Source: Kitasatospora aureofaciens (GTDB lineage Bacteria; Actinomycetota; Actinomycetes; Streptomycetales; Streptomycetaceae). From it: DNA of 51,165 nucleotides. Of this stretch, positions 7,900 through 15,526 are shown in pieces. Both the position numbers and the translations under genes were made by a program. Positions within the stretch are counted from its first letter, which is position 1. The number at the start of each line of letters is the position of its first letter. The notes under the pieces were generated by a model. The model was not told where the DNA came from. It did no database searches and saw only the letters and a list, made by a program, of their open reading frames with translations. Where the stretch lies: positions 1-51,165 of the forward strand of contig NZ_JAHTKP010000057.1 of assembly GCF_019192735.1 (NCBI RefSeq), read 5' to 3'.

Positions 7900-8939
7900 T
7901 GGCCGACATACCGTCGAGGCAGGTCGGCCTCCTGGACGGCGACCGCCTTGGGCTCGGCCCGAAGTGGGAGATCACCCAAAGCCCCGACGGACGCTTCGAC
8001 ATCCGCCACCGCGACAGAGGAACGCCGTACCGGCCGACGACTCGACCCCACTCGTGGGCCGGCCTGCTGGACCGGCTGGAGAACAGCTTCCGCACGGCAG
8101 GCGTGGTACGAGCCAGACCCCTGCCAACGAGGTGCGGCCGGGACACGGAGTTGACGATCTCGGCCGTCCAAGCGCTCGACCCTCTTCTCAAGGACGGCGA
8201 GCCGTACGTCCTCCGCCGCGGCTACCTTCCTCAGCCAGTCGTGAGGATGACCGGCGAGAGGAACGCCACCGGCGTCCTCCGAGACGGATTCCTCACTTCG
8301 TTCGTCAACGTCTCGCGTATCGAACCCATCACCCAGGATGCCGAGTTCACCGACATCCTCGACCACTGGCTCACGGTGCTCTCTGATATCGGGCTCCACG
8401 CCAGGCACATCACCATCCACGGGCGCAACGCCGTGTGGAGACGACGTGAGGTCTGCGGGTTCACCGTGCACTTCCGCCACCTGGACCTGCCGATCGGCGA
8501 CATCGTCCTGCTCTGGAACGCCGAGGACCCCAGCTGTATGGCGGTTGACCTGGGCTCCGGACTCGAACGCCTCGCGTGGGCACGTACCCGCCAACCCTGG
8601 TGGGAGATGGTTCTCGGTCGCTTCGCCACGCCTGGCGCCGCACCCGATACGCTCGATGCGATCCGGACCGCAACCCTCCTCGTCGGCAGCGGCATAAGCC
8701 CGGCAGCACGAGGTGCCGGCAGCGTCCTCCGCCGCCTCCTTGCCTGCGTCCCTGAGGATGCCGCGCCGCTTGGAGTGAGCGCCTTGGTCCGCACGAGCCA
8801 TGGCTACTGGAACCTCACATCGCCGATGGCCGTGCCGTGGCCAGAAGTCGCGTCCGTCATCGAGCGCGAGATCCACCGACCTACGCCACAGGGCAAAGCC
8901 CATACCTCATTGCCGCCAACCATCAGGCGCGGCAGCTGA
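7893..8939 (+). CDS. stand-alone alanyl-tRNA-synthetase-like catalytic core protein
   Basis: A 348-residue protein that aligns by eye with the aminoacylation core of alanyl-tRNA synthetase and nothing beyond it. GLLDRLENSFRTAG matches the first helix, LTISAVQALDPLLKDG the FTNAGM region, and PQPVVRMTG the motif 2 arginine region. AVDLGSGLERLAWART matches motif 3 (V-D-x-G-x-G-L-E-R), and LDAIRTATLLVGSG with GAGSVLRRLL matches the D-H-I-R...VLRRI segment. The editing and C-Ala domains are absent, and several canonical residues (such as the FFEMLGN segment) are changed, so ordinary tRNA charging is doubtful. It may activate an amino acid and pass it to a non-tRNA acceptor. ATGs at 7893 and 7899 both overlap the glycosyltransferase stop; no separate RBS is visible, implying coupling. 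It is the last gene of the operon, before a strong terminator. Confidence 0.75.
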   Translation: MLMADIPSRQVGLLDGDRLGLGPKWEITQSPDGRFDIRHRDRGTPYRPTTRPHSWAGLLDRLENSFRTAGVVRARPLPTRCGRDTELTISAVQALDPLLKDGEPYVLRRGYLPQPVVRMTGERNATGVLRDGFLTSFVNVSRIEPITQDAEFTDILDHWLTVLSDIGLHARHITIHGRNAVWRRREVCGFTVHFRHLDLPIGDIVLLWNAEDPSCMAVDLGSGLERLAWARTRQPWWEMVLGRFATPGAAPDTLDAIRTATLLVGSGISPAARGAGSVLRRLLACVPEDAAPLGVSALVRTSHGYWNLTSPMAVPWPEVASVIEREIHRPTPQGKAHTSLPPTIRRGS

Positions 8940-8950
8940 AGGACGTGCTC

Positions 8951-8988
8951 CTGGGGCCGTCCGCAGCGGTGGCTGCGGACGGCCCCAG
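8951..8988 (+). terminator. terminator hairpin of the SAM synthetase/SerRS operon
   Basis: CTGGGGCCGTCCGCAG is followed after a 6-nt loop by its exact reverse complement: a perfect 16-bp GC-rich stem 12 nt after the AlaRS-like stop codon. No U-tract follows, as is usual in streptomycetes. The symmetric stem could also stop minus-strand transcripts from the gene ending at 9061. Confidence 0.8.
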
Positions 8989-9060
8989 CCCCATCGAGGC
9001 CTCATGCCGGACCTGGCTCGATCGCAACCGGCCCCGCCGCGAGTGGCTCACTAGGGGGTT

Positions 9061-9906
9061 CTACCGGAAGGCCGGGAGGTTGCGCGCGACCCACTCGTCG
9101 AAGGACCTGGCCGGACGGTGGAGGACGTTCTCCACGTCGGGGCTGATCTCCTGCTCGGCCGGCAGCGGGATGCCGAGGACGTCCAGGGTGCCGCCGATGA
9201 CCTCCTGCGGCATGAACTGCGCCATGTGGGCGTGGGCCTCCTGGCGGGAGAGCTCCACGAAGGCCACCTCCTCGCCCAGGGCCTCGGAGATCACCGCAGC
9301 CTGCCGGCGCGGGCTGATGGCCTCGGGGCCGGTCAGCTCGTACGTACGGCCTGCGTGACCGCCGTCGAGCAGCGCGGGGGCGGCGACCTCGGCGATGTCC
9401 GCCGGGTCGATGACGGGCAGCGCGACATCTGCGAACGGGGCGAAGACCGTGCGCTTCGTACGGACCGACTCGGCCCAGGCGAAGGCGTTGGAGGCGAAGC
9501 CACCCGGGCGCAGGATCGTGAACTCCACTCCGGACGCGCGCACGGCAGCCTCGAACTCGCGCAGGCGGGTGTGTGAAGGGGCCTCCGGTCGGGTGGAGTT
9601 GAGCTGGGAGGAGAGCAGGACGACCCGCTTGACCCCGGCGGCCCCGGCCACGTCCAACAGGGCGTTCGGGCTCTCGCCGTGGCCGTTGAGCTCGCCGCCC
9701 AGCAGGATGAAGAAGGCGTCGGCGCCATCGAGGACGGGCCGCATGCTCGCGGCCTCTCCGACGTCGGCCCGGGCGTGCCGGACGCCGGCCGGAAGCCCGG
9801 CGGGCTGCGGCTGCCGCGAGACGGCCACGACCTCCTCGCCCGCCTCGGCCAGCAGCGGCACCAGCGTCCGCCCGATGTTGCCGGTCGCACCCGTCACGAC
9901 GATCAT
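9061..9906 (-). CDS. NmrA-type NAD(P)H-binding oxidoreductase/epimerase-like protein
   Basis: A 281-residue Rossmann-fold protein. The N-terminal VTGATGNIGRTLVPLLAEAG is the G-x-x-G-x-x-G dinucleotide-binding loop, and RVVLLSSQLN, FTILRPGGFASNAF and ADIAEVAAPALLDGG are typical of the NmrA/atypical short-chain dehydrogenase group. It lacks the Tyr-x3-Lys dyad of classical SDRs, so it could be a quinone or NADPH-dependent reductase or a redox-sensing regulator. The ATG at 9906 has GGGGGT upstream. It is divergent from a TetR regulator across a 79-bp spacer with a palindrome next to its start, so it is almost certainly the target of that regulator. Confidence 0.85.
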   Translation of the reverse strand: MIVVTGATGNIGRTLVPLLAEAGEEVVAVSRQPQPAGLPAGVRHARADVGEAASMRPVLDGADAFFILLGGELNGHGESPNALLDVAGAAGVKRVVLLSSQLNSTRPEAPSHTRLREFEAAVRASGVEFTILRPGGFASNAFAWAESVRTKRTVFAPFADVALPVIDPADIAEVAAPALLDGGHAGRTYELTGPEAISPRRQAAVISEALGEEVAFVELSRQEAHAHMAQFMPQEVIGGTLDVLGIPLPAEQEISPDVENVLHRPARSFDEWVARNLPAFR

Positions 9907-9920
9907 TGCTACCCCCAAGT

Positions 9921-9938
9921 AAGTTAGTCGGCTGACTT
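9921..9938. promoter_or_regulatory. probable TetR operator between divergent genes
   Basis: AAGTTAGTCGGCTGACTT is an 18-bp imperfect palindrome (14 of 18 positions symmetric), 14 bp upstream of the oxidoreductase start. A shorter perfect palindrome (ACTGA-C-TCAGT) lies at 9989-9999 over the TetR start. A TATAGT-like -10 at 9973-9978 sits about 7 bp before the GTG at 9986, suggesting a leaderless TetR transcript. Confidence 0.6.
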
Positions 9939-9985
9939 GAAAGACCTTAGCACGGCCCCCTCGGGCGCTGTCTATAGTTGGTTGG

Positions 9986-10591
9986 GTGACTGACTCAGTG
10001 AAGCCCAGGGCGGCGCGGGCGGCCGACAAGCGCCGACGGCTCACGGCCGCGGCAGCCCAGGTCCTGCATGAGCAGGGCGTCGAACGGACCACCCTCGCCG
10101 ACATCGCGCGCGTGGCCGACGTCCCCGTGGGGAACGTCTACTACTACTTCAAGACCAAGGACGAGCTGGTCCAGGCCGCGCTGTCCGAGCACAGCGCACA
10201 CCTTGACGAACTCACCGGCCGACTGGACCAGTTGTCCGACCCGCTCGACCGCCTCAAGGCGCTGATCGAAGCCTGGGTGGGGCAGCGCGACCTCGCCGCC
10301 CGCTACGGCTGCCCCACCGGCACCCTGGCCGTCGAACTCGACAAGCGCGCGGACGGGAGCCTCGACGCGCAGGCCGGCGCCGTGATCCGACGGCTGCTCG
10401 ACTGGGCCGGACACCAGTTCCGTGCCCTGGGCCTGCCCGACCCGGACGACCTCGCCGTCACCCTCGTCTCCGCCTACCAGGGCATGTCACTCCTGGCCAA
10501 CGCCCTGCGCGACCCGGACATCATGACCCGCCAGGGCGCCCGCCTCCTCCACTGGCTCGACTCCCTGAAGGCTCCCGCCCAGACCCCTTGA
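9986..10591 (+). CDS. TetR-family transcriptional regulator
   Basis: A 201-residue repressor. Residues ~16-62 are a classic TetR helix-turn-helix (VERTTLADIARVADVPVGNVYYYFKTKDELV). The C-terminal domain, helical with a conserved YGCPTGTLAVEL segment, would bind a small ligand. The GTG at 9986 directly follows a TATAGT-like -10 without a Shine-Dalgarno, consistent with a leaderless mRNA. It is divergent from an NmrA-type oxidoreductase, and the shared spacer carries a palindromic operator. By analogy with many TetR/oxidoreductase pairs it probably represses both genes until a xenobiotic or redox-active compound binds. The ligand is unknown. Confidence 0.88.
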   Translation: MTDSVKPRAARAADKRRRLTAAAAQVLHEQGVERTTLADIARVADVPVGNVYYYFKTKDELVQAALSEHSAHLDELTGRLDQLSDPLDRLKALIEAWVGQRDLAARYGCPTGTLAVELDKRADGSLDAQAGAVIRRLLDWAGHQFRALGLPDPDDLAVTLVSAYQGMSLLANALRDPDIMTRQGARLLHWLDSLKAPAQTP

Positions 10592-10762
10592 ACCAGGCCC
10601 TCCAGCGGGAACTCCGCATCGACCACCCGAACCGAAACCGCGTTTGACGCGCGCACCGCCGTGCCGGCGAGTGGTTCACTGTCGAGGCGGGGCCGGAAGG
10701 GCAGTGCGTGGGCTACGTCTGCTCGGACAGGTCGTTGAACCGGTGGTTGCTCTGAAGGAACG

Positions 10763-11695
10763 TCACTTCTTCGGCAGCAGACCGATGTCGGAGACCGGGC
10801 CGAGGTGGGCGAGCTTGTCGGGGTTGGACACGGAGTGGACGGCCTGGATCGCGCCGTTGGCGATCTCAAGTTCGAGCACGCTGGCCACGCGGCCCTCGGC
10901 GTCGTACAGGACGGCGCCCGGGCGGCCGTTGACCGTGGCCGGGCTGAGGGAGACGCCGAGCTTCCGGTTCCGGCGGATGCCGCCGATGAGGAGCTGGGCG
11001 ACGCGGCGCAGGCCGGTGAGTGCCTTGCCGAGAGCGCGGGCCTTGCCGCCGCCGTCGCCGTGGAACACGACGTCCGGCGCGAGCAGGTCGAGCAGCGCGT
11101 CCATGTCGCCGCCTGCGGTGGCCTCGAAGAAACGACGGGCGAGTTCCTCGCCTTCCGCACGCCGGGCCGGGGGCGGCGGGGTGTCGGCCGCCTGCGCGGC
11201 GGGAGCGATCCGCTTCCTGGCGCGGGCGAAGATCTGCCGGCAGTTCGCCTCGGACTTGCCGACGGCCCTCGCCACCTCCGGGTAGTCGTATCCGAAGGCC
11301 TCGCGCAGCATGAACACCGCCCGCTCCGTCGGAGAGAGGGCCTCCAGCAGGACGAGGAACGCCATCGACAGCGAGTCGGCCAGCTCGGCGTACTCGGCGG
11401 GCCCCGGCCGGTCGGCGGACACGACGACGGGCTCGGGCAGCCACTCGCCCACGTAGGTCTCCCGCGGTACCCGCGCCGAGCCCAGGTGGTTGATGCCCAG
11501 CCGGGTCACCGATGTGGTCAGGTGCGCCTTCAGGTTGGTGATCGTGGTCCCCGACTGGTCCGCCCGGGTCAGGCCGAGGAAAGCGTCCTGGACGATGTCC
11601 TCGGCGTCGCCCACGGAACCGGTCATCCCGTAGGCGATGGAGAACAGCAGCGGCCGGTATCCGGCTGCATCCGTCGCAACTGCCGATCCCGGCAT
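10763..11695 (-). CDS. sigJ: ECF41-family RNA polymerase sigma factor (SigJ-like)
   Basis: A 310-residue extracytoplasmic-function sigma factor. Region 2 (YGMTGSVGDAEDIVQDAFLG) and region 4 (LSPTERAVFMLREAFGYDYPEVARAVGKSEANCRQ) bind the -10 and -35 elements. A C-terminal SnoaL/NTF2-like domain of about 110 residues carries the ECF41 signatures WLPEP in the linker, HGDGGGKARA and NPDKLAHLG. In ECF41 factors this fused domain, not a separate anti-sigma factor, controls activity. The ATG at 11695 has GGGAGGGG upstream. It is divergent from AhpD-like and DoxX-like genes, a partnership typical of ECF41 loci. A candidate ECF41 promoter lies in front of those genes at 11772-11798. Confidence 0.9.
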   Translation of the reverse strand: MPGSAVATDAAGYRPLLFSIAYGMTGSVGDAEDIVQDAFLGLTRADQSGTTITNLKAHLTTSVTRLGINHLGSARVPRETYVGEWLPEPVVVSADRPGPAEYAELADSLSMAFLVLLEALSPTERAVFMLREAFGYDYPEVARAVGKSEANCRQIFARARKRIAPAAQAADTPPPPARRAEGEELARRFFEATAGGDMDALLDLLAPDVVFHGDGGGKARALGKALTGLRRVAQLLIGGIRRNRKLGVSLSPATVNGRPGAVLYDAEGRVASVLELEIANGAIQAVHSVSNPDKLAHLGPVSDIGLLPKK

Positions 11696-11771
11696 GGAAC
11701 CCCTCCCTCAGCTCGCCCAGCAGGGTATCCGACGACACCCCGGCGGCAGTGACGCACGTCACACCTGCACC

Positions 11772-11798
11772 TGTCACGGGGCGCCGGGGTGCCCTGTC
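11772..11798 (+). promoter_or_regulatory. candidate ECF41 promoter
   Basis: TGTCACG, a 16-nt spacer and TGTC lie about 40 bp before the AhpD-like gene. ECF41 promoters are described as TGTCACA-N16-CGTC, so each element differs by one base. The divergent gene encodes the matching sigma factor. Confidence 0.6.
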
Positions 11799-11837
11799 CT
11801 AGAGGGGCGACAGCGGACAACGACAAAGGAGTCCACG

Positions 11838-12311
11838 ATGGAAGCCCGCCTGAACCCCTTCGCCAGCCCGATCATGGGCAAGGTCTTCAAGCACCTCATC
11901 GCGGCGAACAAGCTGCTCGCGGAATCGACGCTCCCCTGGGCGACGCAGGAATTCGTGAAGCTGCGCGCCAGCCAGATCAACGGCTGCGGTTTCTGCGTCG
12001 ACATGCACTTCAAGGACGCCGTTCACGCAGGAGAGGAGGCGACGCGCCTCAACCTGGTCGCGGCCTGGCGGGAGGCCACGGTGTTCACCGACGCCGAGCG
12101 CGCCGCCCTGGAGCTGGCGGAGCAGGGCACCCGCCTCGCGGACGCAGCCGGCGGGGTCACGGACGAGGCCTGGGCGAACGCCGCCAAGCACTACGACGAG
12201 GAGCAGCTCGCCGCCCTGGTCTCCCTCATCGCCGTCATCAACGCCTTCAACCGCGGCAACGTCATCGCCCGCATGCCCGCCGGCGGCTACCAGCCCGGCC
12301 AGCACGCCTGA
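11838..12311 (+). CDS. carboxymuconolactone decarboxylase / AhpD-like protein
   Basis: A 157-residue protein of the AhpD-like fold. The motif INGCGFCVDMH supplies the C-x-x-C redox pair and downstream His of the alkylhydroperoxidase core. The helix EWRE/AERAALELAE and C-terminal LAALVSLIAVINAFNR fit the family. It is expected to reduce peroxides or act in thiol redox chemistry, not to decarboxylate. The ATG at 11838 follows AAAGGAG. It starts a two-gene unit with a DoxX-like membrane gene and lies behind a candidate ECF41 promoter divergent from the sigma factor. The whole cassette resembles known ECF41 loci and is probably a stress-response module. Confidence 0.88.
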   Translation: MEARLNPFASPIMGKVFKHLIAANKLLAESTLPWATQEFVKLRASQINGCGFCVDMHFKDAVHAGEEATRLNLVAAWREATVFTDAERAALELAEQGTRLADAAGGVTDEAWANAAKHYDEEQLAALVSLIAVINAFNRGNVIARMPAGGYQPGQHA

Positions 12312-12348
12312 CCGACCAGAGGCCCGTACGTACAAGGGAGAGAGACCA

Positions 12349-12735
12349 GTGAACCTCGCTCTGTGGATCGTCGCCGGACTGCTGGCCGCCGCCTACCTGC
12401 TCGGCGGCGCCTTCAAGGTGATCACGCCGAAGGAGAAGATCGCCGCTGCCGGGCACAGCGGGCAGTGGGTCGAGGACTTCAGCTCCGGCGGAGTGAAGGC
12501 CATCGGCGCCCTTGAGGTCCTGGCCGCGGTGGGCCTGATCCTGCCCGCCGTGCTCGACATCGCGCCGGTCCTGGTGCCGCTGGCCGCCCTCGGCCTGGTG
12601 GCGATCATGGTCGGTGCGGCGATCACCCGGATCCGGCGCCACGAGTTCAAGCTCATGGTGGTGGACCTGGTCTACATCGCCCTGGCCGGCTTCGTGGTGT
12701 GGGGCCGCTTCGGCCCCGAGTCCTTCATCGGCTGA
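12349..12735 (+). CDS. DoxX-like integral membrane protein
   Basis: A 128-residue membrane protein with four predicted helices: an N-terminal helix (LWIVAGLLAAAYLLGGAFKV), two in the middle (GALEVLAAVGLILPAVL and LVPLAALGLVAIMVGAA) and one near the C-terminus (VVDLVYIALAGFVVWGRF). Length and the G-x-x-K-x3-P pattern after helix 1 fit the DoxX/DoxD-like family, linked to thiol and redox stress in actinobacteria. The GTG start at 12349 is 37 bp after the AhpD-like gene, so the two are likely co-transcribed under ECF41 control. A perfect hairpin follows its stop. Confidence 0.8.
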   Translation: MNLALWIVAGLLAAAYLLGGAFKVITPKEKIAAAGHSGQWVEDFSSGGVKAIGALEVLAAVGLILPAVLDIAPVLVPLAALGLVAIMVGAAITRIRRHEFKLMVVDLVYIALAGFVVWGRFGPESFIG

Positions 12736-12751
12736 TCGGGGCGGCGCCGCT

Positions 12752-12775
12752 GACCGGGAAGTGATCTTCCCGGTC
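12752..12775 (+). terminator. terminator hairpin after the DoxX-like gene
   Basis: GACCGGGAAG and CTTCCCGGTC pair perfectly around a TGAT loop, 17 bp after the DoxX stop. Two further small hairpins follow at 12789-12811 (GCCACTTG arms) and 12814-12837 (CCGGGGA arms), filling most of the spacer before the gene at 12960. Confidence 0.65.
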
Positions 12776-12959
12776 GGCGGTTTCGGTCGCCACTTGTGGG
12801 GAGCAAGTGGCCACCGGGGAAGGGGTGTTGTCCCCGGAAGGGGCCTGTCGCAAGGTCCGGGCAAAGCCGGGACGGGATTGTCCAGGACATGTACGCTGCC
12901 GAAGGCGGCGGGGCTCAACTGCCGTCGTAGACAGGTCGCATGCTGCGTAGGGGGGGCGC

Positions 12960-13883
12960 ATGGCCGGTCGCTGGAGGCGTTTGCCCGAGGAGTTGTCCGC
13001 CGAGGAGCGGGAACTCGTCGAGGCGCTCAGGGAGATGAAGGACCGCAGCGGGCTGAGTCTGGTCGAGCTCGCGGCGAGGACGCACCACAGCAAGTCGTCC
13101 TGGCAGCGCTGGTTCAACGGCGAACGGCCGGTGACCGAGCAGGCGTTGCGGCGACTGGCAGAAGTATCCGGCACCGAACCGGAGTCGGTGCTGCCGGTCT
13201 TCGCCGCCGCCATGCTGCGGGTGGCGGACGGTGCGGGCGAGCCTCCCGAGGAAACCCCGGAGGGCGTGGCCGACGAACCGGGCGGCGGATTGCCTCCAAG
13301 GCGGCGACAACTTGCCTACGCAGCAATGGCGTTGGCGCTCGTCGCGGCCGTGGCGGGGCTGATGGCCGCACTGTGGCCGGGCCACGCGCCACGGCAGGCG
13401 GCGGACGGTCCGACGGCGCCCACGACCGCTACGGCCACGACGACCGCCACCACCGCCCCCAGCGGCTGCCTGGGGGTCTCCTGTTCCGGGCTCGACCCGA
13501 AGACCACGGGCTGCGGTACCGATGCCATCACGCTGATCACCGCGAATGTTCAGCGGATGACCATCCATATGCGCTACAGCCCGCACTGCCGAGCCGCCTG
13601 GGCCAAGATCACCAACGCCACCCCCGGCGATGCCGCCTCGATCACCGCAGCCCAGGGCGGTCACCAGACGGCCCTGGTGCACTGGGGGTACGACGCGTAC
13701 TCACCGATGCTCGATGCCTCTGCCTCCAACAGCGGTCTGCAGGTGTGCGGCGAGCAGGGGGCGGCTCGGGGGTGCAGCCAGGTGATCACCGACCCGGCGA
13801 CCGCGCCGGTGGCACCAGAACTCCTCGCTACGCCGCCCTCGGGCCCCGGCGCCACCGCGAGCACGGCCGGGCCGGAGCACTGA
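12960..13883 (+). CDS. membrane-anchored helix-turn-helix protein with extracytoplasmic DUF2690 domain
   Basis: A 307-residue protein with a cytoplasmic XRE-like helix-turn-helix (residues ~20-70, LSLVELAARTHHSKSSWQRWFNGER), a linker, one TM helix (AYAAMALALVAAVAGLMAAL, ~120-140), and a Thr/Ala-rich stalk. An outer DUF2690 domain begins GCLGVSCSGLDPKTTGCGTDA, with paired cysteines likely to form disulfides outside the cell. This architecture is common in streptomycetes, but its role is uncharacterised. It could couple an external signal to DNA binding at the membrane. The ATG at 12960 follows GGGGGGG. It converges with the peptidoglycan-binding protein gene across a shared terminator. Confidence 0.85.
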   Translation: MAGRWRRLPEELSAEERELVEALREMKDRSGLSLVELAARTHHSKSSWQRWFNGERPVTEQALRRLAEVSGTEPESVLPVFAAAMLRVADGAGEPPEETPEGVADEPGGGLPPRRRQLAYAAMALALVAAVAGLMAALWPGHAPRQAADGPTAPTTATATTTATTAPSGCLGVSCSGLDPKTTGCGTDAITLITANVQRMTIHMRYSPHCRAAWAKITNATPGDAASITAAQGGHQTALVHWGYDAYSPMLDASASNSGLQVCGEQGAARGCSQVITDPATAPVAPELLATPPSGPGATASTAGPEH

Positions 13884-13936
13884 GCCCGGGCAGGGGGCGG
13901 CCCCCCGTCGGTCCTGCCGCCGCCCCCCGCCCGGGC
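13884..13936. terminator. bidirectional terminator between convergent genes
   Basis: A 17-bp stem (GCCCGGGCAGGGGGCGG with one mismatch) encloses a 19-nt loop. It begins immediately after the DUF2690 gene stop and ends 16 bp before the stop of the minus-strand gene, so it can serve both. Confidence 0.8.
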
Positions 13937-13952
13937 ATCACTCACCTACGCG

Positions 13953-14333
13953 TCAGCACACGTAGTTCGGGGACTGGTACCAGTAGTCCAGCGAGCCCCA
14001 GGTGTTCGGCCCGACGATGCCGTCCACCGCGAGGCCCGCACAGGCCTGGAACTGGCGGACGGCGGTCTGGGTGGCCGGCCCGAAGCTGCCGTCGATGTTC
14101 AGCGGGGTGTGCGTGCCGGGGTCGAGCGACAGGTTCAGCTCGCACTGCAGCTGACTCACCGCGGCACCGCTGGAGCCCCGGCTGAGGGTCGGCTCGGAGT
14201 TGGTGTAGTTGCACGCGGAGCTGGCCTGGTCCGGCGTGGCGGTGGTGGCGGCGGCGCTACCGGCCGTCCCGATGGCCGTGGCCAGCACGAGGCCGGCTCC
14301 CGCGAGGCTGAGCACGATGCGGTTCTTGCGCAT
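13953..14333 (-). CDS. secreted peptidoglycan-binding domain protein
   Basis: A 126-residue protein with a Sec signal peptide (MRKNRIVLSLAGAGLVLATA, cleavage expected near SAAATTA) and one PG_binding_1 domain. That domain shows LSRGSSGAAVSQLQCELN, then IDGSFGPATQTAVRQFQ and VDGIVGPNTWGSL. It is probably exported and binds peptidoglycan non-covalently; no catalytic domain is present. Two Cys residues in the mature part and a C-terminal Cys could form disulfides. The ATG at 14333 follows GGGAGGGA; an earlier in-frame ATG at 14360 was rejected because the signal peptide starts at the later one. Small proteins of this kind are abundant in streptomycetes. Confidence 0.88.
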   Translation of the reverse strand: MRKNRIVLSLAGAGLVLATAIGTAGSAAATTATPDQASSACNYTNSEPTLSRGSSGAAVSQLQCELNLSLDPGTHTPLNIDGSFGPATQTAVRQFQACAGLAVDGIVGPNTWGSLDYWYQSPNYVC

Positions 14334-14728
14334 GACGCTTCCCTCCCTGATGCGCCGCACGCCTCTTGCGGCGTGCGGTCGTCGGTGTCCGGCGAGCGAG
14401 TGCCCGGCCCGGACAGCAGTAACTCTGCCGCGGTCCGGGGGGTCCCACAGCGTTGGGACGAGGCGGGGGACGACCCGGGGAATGTCCCACGGGGTGGTCC
14501 GGCCGGGACCGTTCGGCGGCGCAGCTCAGGGAGCCGAGCCGTCGGACCGCTCGATCGCCGGGCCCGGAGCGGTCCCGCCGGTACGCACACCACCCAGCCC
14601 GCCCGCTGCTGGCCCGTCGCCCAAAAACCGACCGATAAGGTGTTAATCCAACATTCATCCATGCCGCATAGCCTCCGGGGGCTAGCCTCATGCTGAACGC
14701 CATCGTCCGACCGGGAGGCGAAACCCCC
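14334..14728. other. divergent intergenic region, 395 bp
   Basis: The spacer separates the secreted protein from the two-component operon. It holds an inverted repeat GTCCCA/TGGGAC at 14442-14459 and GC-rich sequence without coding bias. Two TAGCCT hexamers near 14669 and 14684 are possible -10 elements for the response regulator gene. Nothing else was recognised. Confidence 0.4.
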
Positions 14729-15517
14729 GTGCAAGGCACTGTGACCACACCAGGCGGCTCCGCGGTGGCCGGCGGCCCGGGCGAGGCCTTCCTCCTCGTC
14801 GTCGACGACGAGCCCAACATCCGCGAACTGCTCTCCGCCTCCCTGCGCTTCTCCGGCTTCCGGGTCGCCTCCGCCGCGTCCGGCACCGAGGCCCTCCACC
14901 TCATCGCCGCCGAACGCCCCGACCTCGTCGTCCTCGACGTGATGCTCCCCGACCTCGACGGTTTCACCGTCGTCGAGAAGCTGCGCGAGCAGACCAGCCG
15001 CGGCCGGATCGCCGGCCCCGCGCACGGCCACCCCGGCGACCACCTCCCGGTGCTGTTCCTCACCGCCAAGGACGGCGTCGGCGACAAGGTTCAGGGCCTC
15101 GCGGCCGGCGCCGACGACTACGTCACCAAGCCGTTCAGCCTCGAAGAGCTGATCGCCCGGATCCGCGCCATCCTGCGCCGGGCCGGCGGCCCCGCCGAGG
15201 ACGGCCGGCTCGTCGTCGCCGACCTCAGCCTCGACCCGATCGCCCACGAGGTCACCCGCGGCGGCATCCCGGTCTCGCTCTCCCCGACCGAGTTCAAGCT
15301 GCTGCACTACCTGATGGCCAACGTCGGCCGGGTCGTCTCCAAGACGCAGATCCTCGACCACGTCTGGGCCTACGACTTCGGCGGCGACCTCTCCATCGTC
15401 GAGTCCTACATCTCCTACGTGCGCCGCAAGCTCGACTCCGGCCCGGCCCACGGCCCCAAGCTGATCCACACCGTGCGCGGCATCGGCTACGCGCTGCGCC
15501 GGCCCCCGCAGAGCTGA
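14729..15517 (+). CDS. OmpR/PhoB-type response regulator
   Basis: A DNA-binding response regulator of about 262 residues. The receiver domain has the acidic pair in LLVVDDEPN, the phospho-acceptor Asp in DLVVLDVMLPD, and the Lys in GADDYVTKPF. The winged-helix output domain follows (SLSPTEFKLLHYLMANVG, then SYISYVRRKLD and VRGIGYALR). The GTG at 14729 is preferred because GGGAGGCG lies 8 nt upstream; an in-frame ATG at 14690 is the alternative. A Gly/His-rich insertion of about 16 residues (SRGRIAGPAHGHPGDH) sits between alpha-3 and beta-4 of the receiver, where relatives have none. It is followed 9 bp later by its sensor kinase. Confidence 0.92.
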   Translation: MQGTVTTPGGSAVAGGPGEAFLLVVDDEPNIRELLSASLRFSGFRVASAASGTEALHLIAAERPDLVVLDVMLPDLDGFTVVEKLREQTSRGRIAGPAHGHPGDHLPVLFLTAKDGVGDKVQGLAAGADDYVTKPFSLEELIARIRAILRRAGGPAEDGRLVVADLSLDPIAHEVTRGGIPVSLSPTEFKLLHYLMANVGRVVSKTQILDHVWAYDFGGDLSIVESYISYVRRKLDSGPAHGPKLIHTVRGIGYALRRPPQS

Positions 15518-15526
15518 CCCGCACTC

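Noticed and set aside
10592..10762. A gene between the TetR and sigma factor genes
   Set aside because: The open frames here are short, lack coding bias and have no start signal. No clear terminator was seen either.
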